Source: Chloroflexota bacterium (GTDB lineage: Bacteria > Chloroflexota > Dehalococcoidia > GIF9 > UBA5629). From it: a stretch of DNA of 27,560 nt. The notes under the pieces were generated by a model. That model was given only the letters and a program-made list of their open reading frames with translations. It did no database searches and was not told where the DNA came from. The position numbers were made by a program, and so were the translations under genes. Below are positions 21,981 to 27,560 of this stretch, one piece after another. The stretch is taken from positions 1 through 27,560 of the forward strand of contig JAPLHI010000138.1 of NCBI GenBank assembly GCA_026389695.1. The letters run 5' to 3'. Numbering within the stretch: the first letter of the stretch is position 1; each line of letters opens with the position of its first letter.

Positions 21981-23114
21981 ATGGATTTTGAATTGAATGA
22001 ACAGCAAAACATGCTCAAAACCATGGCCAGGGATTTTTTATCCAGGGAATGTACGAAGGTTAAAGTACGCGAGTTAGAAAAAAATGAAAAAGGTTACGAC
22101 CCTGATATGTGGTCAAAGATGGTTGAACTGGGCTGGTTAGGCCTGATTTTCCCGGAGCAGTACGCAGGGACAGGCGCTGATTTCCTTGACCTTGTCATAC
22201 TCATGGAGGAGATGGGTAGAAATATAACGCCGGGGCCGTTTTTCTCCACTGTCGCCCTTTGCGCTATACCCATCATGAAATTCGGGAATACGCAACAAAA
22301 AGCCAGGTACCTCACGTCCATCGCCGAGGGCAAAAGCATCTGGACCCTGGCTGTAGCGGAACGGTCCGGCGGTTATGAATCGTCTGATCTCAATTGCGTA
22401 GCAAATTATAACGGGGAAGATTTTATTATCAATGGGGAGAAGATGTTTGTGCCCCATGCCCATGTTGCCGATTATTTCCTGGTTGTATGCAATACAGGTG
22501 AAGGTAAAACCTCGAACGGAGGTTTATCGGTATTTGTTGTCAAAGCCAAAAGCCGTGGCGTGAAAACGGAGATAATTCCCACTATAGCCGGAGATGGACA
22601 GTGCAGAGTCAGGTTCAAAAATGTCAAAGTCAGCAAACGTGATGTTTTGGGTAAGATTAACAACGGCCGGAAGGTGGTCGACTTTATTATGCAGCGGGCT
22701 GCCGTTCTTAAATGTGCTGAAGTAGCGGGTGCCTGCCAGGCAGTTCTGGAAATGACCAATGTTTATGCCAAAGAGAGAATTCAGTTTGATAAACCTATCG
22801 GTTCATTCATGGTGATTCAACACAAACTCGTTGATATGCTCACGGATGTGGAAGGGCTGCAGTACCTTGTTTATCACGCGGCGTGGCTTCTTTCAACAGG
22901 GGCTAAAGCTGATGTTCAGGTTTCAATTGCCAAGGCAAAGGCAAATGAGGTTTATCAGCGGGCTTGCATAGACAGCATCAAAATACACGGCGCCATCGGC
23001 TTTACTATAGATCATGACTTAGGCTGTTATTTCAGACGTGTGAAAGCGGCGGAGTTTATTTTAGGCGATACTAACTTACATCTCGAGAAAATCGCTTCCG
23101 GGCTGGGACTTTAA
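21981..23114 (+). CDS. Acyl-CoA dehydrogenase family subunit lacking the catalytic Glu (beta type), set B
   Basis: A 377-aa protein, the same length as the 9447-10580 product and roughly 45% identical to it by eye. The stretch equivalent to the catalytic Glu reads I-M-Q-R-A-A, and the other possible site reads I-L-G-D-T, so no base is seen. The three-domain fold is otherwise intact, with P-I-G-S-F near residue 274 and I-H-G-A-I-G-F near 336. It probably shapes the substrate or FAD site of its partner. GAGAGG precedes the ATG. A weak dyad (TTAATTG/CAATTAA) spans its stop codon. Confidence 0.88.
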   Translation: MDFELNEQQNMLKTMARDFLSRECTKVKVRELEKNEKGYDPDMWSKMVELGWLGLIFPEQYAGTGADFLDLVILMEEMGRNITPGPFFSTVALCAIPIMKFGNTQQKARYLTSIAEGKSIWTLAVAERSGGYESSDLNCVANYNGEDFIINGEKMFVPHAHVADYFLVVCNTGEGKTSNGGLSVFVVKAKSRGVKTEIIPTIAGDGQCRVRFKNVKVSKRDVLGKINNGRKVVDFIMQRAAVLKCAEVAGACQAVLEMTNVYAKERIQFDKPIGSFMVIQHKLVDMLTDVEGLQYLVYHAAWLLSTGAKADVQVSIAKAKANEVYQRACIDSIKIHGAIGFTIDHDLGCYFRRVKAAEFILGDTNLHLEKIASGLGL

Positions 23115-23186
23115 TTGTTTGGTCAATTAAGATAGAAATTACGCATATAATTTTTTATGTGAAACGTGTTTTAGCTATAAAATAAA

Positions 23187-23228
23187 AACGTATACGTTAT
23201 TGTAGCCAGATTAGAGTTGAGGTAAAAT
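23187..23228 (+). promoter_or_regulatory. Palindrome plus promoter ahead of the HMGCS-like/DUF35 gene
   Basis: A 12-bp perfect palindrome AACGTATACGTT (23187-23198) adjoins a possible promoter: TTGTAG (23200-23205), 17 bases, TAAAAT (23223-23228). It lies in the only long gap (170 bases) of the cluster. The four downstream genes may therefore have their own, regulated start. Confidence 0.4.
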
Positions 23229-23284
23229 CACACATTAACAGACAGCTCATGACATTTCCAATGAATGTAGATTAAGGAGGAGAA

Positions 23285-24727
23285 ATGGTTGGTATTAAAT
23301 CATACGGGGCGCATATCCCCAGGTTCAGGTTAGACAGAAATATCATGCAGTTAGCGCTCTTATTCCTCGGATTTGCCCCGCTCAGGGGTGAAAAAGCGGT
23401 GGCAAACTGGGACGAAGACAGCATAACCATGGCAGTGGCTGCTGCTCTCGATTGTCTTAAAGGCGAGAAGAGCGGCAAGGTTGACGGCTTATACTTTGCT
23501 ACCACTACGCCCACTTATTCCTTAAGGCAGAATGCCGGCATTATTTCGGCGGCTCTGGATCTTAATACCAATGTCAGGACCGCGGACTTTTCCGACTCAA
23601 CCAAGTCCGGCACGGCAGCGATGCTGGCAGCCGGCGATGCTATAGCTGCGGGCTCGCTGGAAAGTTGTCTGGTCTGTGCCTCGGATTGCCGTGTCAGCAA
23701 GGTCGGCAGCAATGGTGATTATACATACGGTGACGGTGCGGCAGCATTTTTACTGGGTAAGGAAGATATTATTGCAAGTATCGAAGGATCGTATTCAACT
23801 TCGCATGATTTCGCGGACCGGCGGCGCCTGGCGGGCGAACGGCTCGAACATATGTGGGAAGAAAGATTTATCCGCGATGCCGGTTATATGAAATTTATTC
23901 CTGAAGCTGTAGCCGGACTGGTAAAAAAATATAACTTGAATATTAAAGAATTCTCCAAGGTAATTTATGCCTGCGCTTTTTCTGCTGCTCACTCGACATT
24001 GGGTAAGACGCTGGGATTGGCACCCGAGCAGGTTCAGGATCCGCTGCTTAACAATGTTGGCGATACCGGTGTGGCACAGCCGTTGATGATGCTGGTAGCC
24101 GCTCTGGAAGAAGCAAAACCCGGCGATAAAATAATGGTTGTCAGCTTTGGCCAGGGATGCGACTCATTCTATCTTACTGTTACAGAGAATATTGCAAAGA
24201 TGAAAGATAAGAGGGGAGTTAAACAGAACCTTGCCAATAAAGCACAACTGGGAAGCTACGATAAGTACCTGGCATTCAGAAAGCAGATACCTGCCGAGGT
24301 AGGAATCCGCGGTGAAGAGATGGTTTTCACTTCATTCTCAATTATATCCAGGGACAACCGGGAGCTGTATGGAATGGTCGGCGCGAAATGTAAGCAATGC
24401 GGAACGCCCAGCTACCCGCTGAAGAGGATTTGCCCCAATCCTGACTGCGGGGCTGTCGACCAGATGGAACCCTACAGGTTTGCAGATAAAAAAGGAATAA
24501 TATTTACGTATACCAGTGATTTTCTGGCTGCGTGCATAGATCCGCCTGCATCTTACGGTTTTATTGACTATGAGGGTGGCGGCAGGTCGCTGGTTGATTT
24601 CACTGACTGTGATCCAAATACCTTAAAGGTAGGTATGCCCGTTGAGATGAGTTTCAGGATCAAATACTCTGACGAAAAACGCGCTGCCGTAAATTATGGC
24701 TGGAAGGCCATGCCCATCGTTTCATGA
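23285..24727 (+). CDS. HMG-CoA-synthase-like protein fused to a DUF35 zinc-ribbon/OB domain
   Basis: A 480-aa fusion. Residues 1 to about 330 have the thiolase-superfamily fold in its HMG-CoA synthase/KAS III form. About 360-470 is DUF35: a zinc ribbon with C369, C372, C383 and C388, then an OB-fold. Aligned by eye with archaeal HMG-CoA synthases, the Glu position is T74 (A-T-T-T-P), and the nucleophilic Cys of F-A-C-K-A-G-T is T106 (S-T-K-S-G-T). The catalytic His is not evident. So it probably does not make HMG-CoA in the usual way. DUF35 proteins bind CoA and pair with thiolases (archaeal thiolase-HMGCS complex, BbsAB, ChsH2-Ltp2), and a thiolase gene follows 31 bases later. I infer a CoA-binding partner for that thiolase. 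GGAGG precedes the ATG. Confidence 0.82.
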   Translation: MVGIKSYGAHIPRFRLDRNIMQLALLFLGFAPLRGEKAVANWDEDSITMAVAAALDCLKGEKSGKVDGLYFATTTPTYSLRQNAGIISAALDLNTNVRTADFSDSTKSGTAAMLAAGDAIAAGSLESCLVCASDCRVSKVGSNGDYTYGDGAAAFLLGKEDIIASIEGSYSTSHDFADRRRLAGERLEHMWEERFIRDAGYMKFIPEAVAGLVKKYNLNIKEFSKVIYACAFSAAHSTLGKTLGLAPEQVQDPLLNNVGDTGVAQPLMMLVAALEEAKPGDKIMVVSFGQGCDSFYLTVTENIAKMKDKRGVKQNLANKAQLGSYDKYLAFRKQIPAEVGIRGEEMVFTSFSIISRDNRELYGMVGAKCKQCGTPSYPLKRICPNPDCGAVDQMEPYRFADKKGIIFTYTSDFLAACIDPPASYGFIDYEGGGRSLVDFTDCDPNTLKVGMPVEMSFRIKYSDEKRAAVNYGWKAMPIVS

Positions 24728-24758
24728 TTTAGAAGGGAAAAACAAGGAGGAAATTTAA

Positions 24759-25952
24759 ATGGCAGAAGGAATTAAAGATAAAGTAGCAATAATAGGAATG
24801 GGCTGCACCAAGTTCGGCGAAAGATTCGATGCCGGTCCCCAGGACCTCATCGTGGAATCCTTTATGGAATGTCTGGCTGATGCCGGCATAGACAAGAAAG
24901 ACATACAGGCAGCGTGGTGGGGTGTGCATATGCCTGATATCAGTGTCGGTCGCGGCGCTACCACGCTTGGTCTCACCCTGAAGCTGCCTTTCATACCGAT
25001 AACCAGGGTGGAAAATTTCTGCGCTACAGGATCGGAAGCATTACGGGGCGCGGTTTATGCTGTAGCTTCAGGCGCCTATGACATCTGCCTGGCTCTCGGC
25101 ATGGAAAAATTAAAGGATACAGGTTATGGCGGTTTGCCTTTAGGCGGCGGCTTTGGATACAAAATGCCCCTGATTAGCTCTAACCTGACCGCTCCGGGCG
25201 GGTTTGCCATGATGGCCACCAAATATTTTTCCAAATATAATCTCAACCCGCAGGACGGCAAGATGATGCTGGCCAAAGTTTCCGCTAAAAGCCACAAAAA
25301 CGGAGTCCTCAGTCCCAAAGCACACTTGCGTAAGGAAGTAACCGTCGAGCAGATTATCAATGCTCCCATAATAGCCTGGCCTTTGGGCCTTTTTGATTGC
25401 TGCGGTGTCAGCGACGGAGCGGCTGCAGCCATCGTCTGCAGAGCGGATATGGCCAAGAAATTCAGGCCTGACCCCATATATGTCAAATCGTTACAGATAG
25501 CGGTATCCTCCGGTGAAGAAATGATGTATACAAAATGGGATGGCGCTCATGTCGAGCCGGCTTACCGGGCCGGCATTGCGGCATATAAAGAGGCCGGAAT
25601 CAAGAATCCGCGTGAGGAAGTCAGCATGGCCGAGGTGCATGATTGTTTCTCAATTACCGAAGCCGTCACCATGGAAGACCTGCAATTCAGTCCCAGGGGC
25701 AAGGTAAAGGAAGATATCGACGCAGGACGTTTCAACCTTGATGGCGCTCAGCCCATCCAGCCGGACGGCGGATTAAAATGTTTCGGCCACCCCATCGGCG
25801 CCAGCGGACTGAGGATGATGTATGAGATGTATAAACAATTGCAGGGCAAAGCTGATAAACGGCAGCTTAAGGATCCCAGGATAGGCCTTACTCATAACAT
25901 GGGCGGATTCCCTTCGATGAACATTGTGAGTGTATGCATCGTAGGTAAATAG
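24759..25952 (+). CDS. Thiolase family protein (SCP-x/archaeal acetyl-CoA acetyltransferase type)
   Basis: A 397-aa thiolase. The nucleophile C88 lies in V-E-N-F-C-A-T-G-S-E-A. The general-base motifs are E-V-H-D-C-F-S (about 293-299) and G-H-P-I-G-A-S-G (about 341-348). The C-terminal H-N-M-G-G segment replaces the C-x-G of classical thiolases, as in the SCP-x/Ltp and archaeal group. The enzyme should cleave 3-oxoacyl-CoA with CoA, or act as a retro-aldolase as Ltp2 does; the intact Cys favours thiolysis. AAGGAGG precedes the ATG. It lies between the DUF35 fusion and the MaoC pair, so a complex is likely. Confidence 0.88.
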   Translation: MAEGIKDKVAIIGMGCTKFGERFDAGPQDLIVESFMECLADAGIDKKDIQAAWWGVHMPDISVGRGATTLGLTLKLPFIPITRVENFCATGSEALRGAVYAVASGAYDICLALGMEKLKDTGYGGLPLGGGFGYKMPLISSNLTAPGGFAMMATKYFSKYNLNPQDGKMMLAKVSAKSHKNGVLSPKAHLRKEVTVEQIINAPIIAWPLGLFDCCGVSDGAAAAIVCRADMAKKFRPDPIYVKSLQIAVSSGEEMMYTKWDGAHVEPAYRAGIAAYKEAGIKNPREEVSMAEVHDCFSITEAVTMEDLQFSPRGKVKEDIDAGRFNLDGAQPIQPDGGLKCFGHPIGASGLRMMYEMYKQLQGKADKRQLKDPRIGLTHNMGGFPSMNIVSVCIVGK

Positions 25953-25976
25953 GACAATTATGCAGGAGGCTGTACT

Positions 25977-26447
25977 ATGGCAGCGTTTGTTGTTACCGAT
26001 AGCTTGAAGCAATTAATCGGACAAAAAGAAGAGCCTATTGTCTTTAAAGTTGAAGAAGGGGCAATTCAACGATACGCGCAGGCAGTAGGAGATTCAAACC
26101 CACTGTACAACGATGTCGAATATGCTGCTGGAAGCGAGTGGGGGCGTGTTATGGCCCCGCCTGGATTCACCGGATGGCCTGTAGCAAGTGGATTCGATAT
26201 GTTCAAGCTCTTTGAAAAACTTGGGAAAGCAGGAGCGCCGGCGGGTCTGCTTGATGGAGGAGTTGAGTATGATTTCCTGGTTCCCATAGGCGCAGGTGAT
26301 GTTCTGATTGCAGTGACCAGGCTTGCCAGTATAGAGGGACGCGAAACAAAGATGGGGCCCACCATGGTGACTACCATTGAGACCTCCTACATCAATCAAA
26401 GGGAAGTTGTTGTATTGATCACGCGCAACACGTTTTTAAATTTTTAG
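25977..26447 (+). CDS. MaoC-fold protein, non-catalytic-type subunit
   Basis: A 156-aa single hot-dog-fold protein of the type found in the N-terminal half of MaoC dehydratases (FAS1-like domain). The hydratase motif D-x4-H appears as G-D-S-N-P-L-Y (D39 to Y44), so the catalytic His is Tyr. A-P-P-G-F-T (about 60-65) is typical of this half. The next gene encodes a subunit with the His. The pair resembles ChsH1-ChsH2 of cholesterol side-chain degradation, where one subunit holds the catalytic residues and the other helps form the substrate tunnel. Starts 24 bases after the thiolase stop with GGAGG upstream. Confidence 0.82.
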   Translation: MAAFVVTDSLKQLIGQKEEPIVFKVEEGAIQRYAQAVGDSNPLYNDVEYAAGSEWGRVMAPPGFTGWPVASGFDMFKLFEKLGKAGAPAGLLDGGVEYDFLVPIGAGDVLIAVTRLASIEGRETKMGPTMVTTIETSYINQREVVVLITRNTFLNF

Positions 26448-26480
26448 TTTTAACCGGGATTATTTTTTTTGGGAGGGGCG

Positions 26481-26948
26481 ATGGCTAAACAGCTTTACTA
26501 TGAAGATGTGGAAATCGGCAGTGAAGTTACTGCGCTTAAAAAAATAGCTACTACCAGGATGCTCGTACAATATGCAGGCGCGTCGGGTGACTTTAACCCT
26601 CTGCATTATGAAGACGATTTCGCCAGGAACCTGGGTGTAGGTCGTCCCATTGTTCATGGTCTGCTCAAGCGAGCCTGGCTGGTCAATTTGATGACTGACT
26701 GGATTGGTGAAAAGGGAAGGTTGAAAAAACTATCCTGCCGCTATCGCGGTATGGACTATCCACGCAAGATGAAGACCTTTGATGAGCCGCTTGATGGTGA
26801 TACCTGGTGGTGTAAGGGTAATGTGACCAGGAAATATCTAGAAGGAGAAGAATGCCTGGTTGAATGTGAAATCTGGGTGGAGAATGGCAACAAAGAAAAA
26901 ACGACTTCCGGAAGTGCCGTCGTAGCACTGCCTTCGAAAGTCAAATAA
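26481..26948 (+). CDS. MaoC-fold enoyl-CoA hydratase, catalytic-type subunit
   Basis: A 155-aa hot-dog-fold protein with an intact (R)-hydratase motif, G-D-F-N-P-L-H (D37 to H42), and the following R-P-I-V-H-G loop. It adds water to 2-enoyl-CoA with the stereochemistry opposite to that of crotonases. Start: the ATG at 26481 is preceded by GGGAGGGG; a TTG four codons earlier lies within that site. With the 25977-26447 product it should form a heteromer. Last gene of the cluster. The reading frame of a foreign-looking ATPase gene opens just before its stop, at 26926. Confidence 0.84.
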   Translation: MAKQLYYEDVEIGSEVTALKKIATTRMLVQYAGASGDFNPLHYEDDFARNLGVGRPIVHGLLKRAWLVNLMTDWIGEKGRLKKLSCRYRGMDYPRKMKTFDEPLDGDTWWCKGNVTRKYLEGEECLVECEIWVENGNKEKTTSGSAVVALPSKVK

Positions 26949-27015
26949 ATATTCATTCCACTATAAGGGCGCTTTCACCACTTCTTCGCGTCATCGTGCG
27001 CCTCATTTTGTTTAT

Positions 27016-27560
27016 ATGCCGGTTACCGATACCCTGGCTGGCAGCGTGGTGCATTTTGCCCGCGAATCCGCCCGCTACTGCCAGCCTCACGACCTGCTCC
27101 AGCAGGTCAGGGCCTACATCCATAAATACATGGAGCTTCCCTCATCATACGAGGCCATCTCAGCCCTTTACGTCCTTTTATCCTGGGTTTACGAGTTTGC
27201 GCCATCGCTTCCCTATCTGCGCGTGATCGGCGACTGGGGCACCGGCAAGACCCGTTTTCTGGAGGTCGTAGGCTCTATCTGCTTCCGTCCCATCTTCGCT
27301 TCCGGTGCAGCAACGCCTTCCCCCATCTTCCGCATTCTCGATCAGTACCGCGGCACTCTTATCCTGGACGAAGCCGACTTCAAGGAGTCCTCGTCCTGGA
27401 CAGACATGGTTAAGATACTCAATAACGGCTACCGCCCGGGCTTCCCGGTCCTGCGCGCCGATAAGGTCAACGGACGCTGGCGGCCGCGCGGCTATCAGGT
27501 CTTCGGACCCAAGCTTATCGCCACCCGTTTCCGCTTTCAGGACGAAGCTCTCGAATCCCG
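27016..27560 (+). CDS. Mobile-element-type P-loop ATPase, partial (3' cut by window, 5' probably missing)
   Basis: The frame is open from 26926 to the window end. The first ATG is at 27016, with no ribosome-binding site, and the first recognisable protein similarity starts only near 27060. Walker A is G-D-W-G-T-G-K-T-R (about 27229-27255) and Walker B is L-I-L-D-E-A-D-F (about 27358-27384). The later G-Y-Q-V-F-G-P-K and A-L-E-S-R stretches recall phage or plasmid primase/helicase-like ATPases that I cannot name precisely. Sampled stretches are 62-67% G+C against about 50% in the preceding gene, with many C-ending codons, which suggests recent transfer. Homologues as I recall them carry a longer N-terminal part, absent here, so this may be a truncated remnant. 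26949-27015 shows nothing else. Confidence 0.6.
   Translation, partial: MPVTDTLAGSVVHFARESARYCQPHDLLQQVRAYIHKYMELPSSYEAISALYVLLSWVYEFAPSLPYLRVIGDWGTGKTRFLEVVGSICFRPIFASGAATPSPIFRILDQYRGTLILDEADFKESSSWTDMVKILNNGYRPGFPVLRADKVNGRWRPRGYQVFGPKLIATRFRFQDEALES

Noticed and set aside
23106..23131. Hairpin TTAATTG/CAATTAA at the end of the beta-type dehydrogenase gene as a terminator
   Set aside because: Seven weak A-T-rich pairs and no following U-tract.
26996..27226. A 76-codon plus-strand frame near the right edge
   Set aside because: A different frame of the same strand carries Walker A and B and stays open to the window end; this one has no motif.
1..27560. CRISPR arrays, rRNA genes, toxin-antitoxin pairs, complete transposases
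   Set aside because: I looked for regularly spaced repeats, conserved rRNA segments and the usual small gene pairs and saw none.

Overview
The window reads as a contig from an uncultured anaerobic bacterium, most likely of the class Dehalococcoidia (phylum Chloroflexota). This is inferred, not proven. The reasons are a very short EF-Ts (about 167 aa), a 434-codon ThiC of the compact type, a GreA with a recombinase-like N-terminal region, a B-box/two-helix membrane protein, an IPT/TIG-repeat surface protein, and an unusually large set of acyl-CoA degradation genes next to core housekeeping genes. No rRNA gene, CRISPR array or complete insertion sequence was seen.

Layout. (1) 1-1218, minus strand: the start of rseP and all of dxr. 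(2) 1312-2304: a terminator, a B-box zinc-binding membrane protein (minus) and a small Cys-rich protein (plus). (3) 2422-5654, plus strand: an enoyl-CoA hydratase and two tandem-duplicated 3-hydroxyacyl-CoA dehydrogenases. (4) 5750-9293, minus strand: rpsB-tsf-pyrH-frr-cdsA. In many bacteria this order continues through uppS (between frr and cdsA) into dxr-rseP. Here uppS is missing, and the beta-oxidation genes of region 3 separate cdsA from dxr. (5) 9447-11797, minus strand: a two-subunit acyl-CoA dehydrogenase operon with a strong terminator. (6) 11987-16747, minus strand: a TPP riboswitch followed by thiC-cinA-speD-speB-greA in tight order. (7) 16849-18474, minus strand: a secreted, membrane-anchored protein with four IPT/TIG-like repeats and a fibronectin-like domain. 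(8) 18665-20656, plus strand: tRNA-Asp, plsY and a membrane glycosyltransferase. (9) 20758-26948, plus strand: a six-gene acyl-CoA degradation cluster. It has an acyl-CoA dehydrogenase pair, an HMG-CoA-synthase-like/DUF35 fusion, a thiolase and a pair of MaoC-fold hydratase subunits. (10) 26949-27560: a GC-rich P-loop ATPase gene of mobile-element type, cut by the window end and probably missing its 5' part.

How it fits together. Regions 3, 5 and 9 together hold every step of beta-oxidation (dehydrogenase, hydratase, hydroxyacyl dehydrogenase, thiolase). Region 9 also mirrors the logic of actinobacterial cholesterol side-chain degradation (ChsE1-ChsE2, ChsH1-ChsH2, Ltp2 with a DUF35 partner) and of the toluene-pathway thiolase BbsAB. 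Its dehydrogenase and its hydratase are each split into a subunit that keeps the catalytic residues and one that has lost them, and a DUF35 protein sits beside a thiolase. The DUF35 protein here is fused to a thiolase-superfamily domain in which the HMG-CoA synthase Glu and Cys appear to be Thr and the His is not evident. This is the best candidate for a poorly described system in the window.
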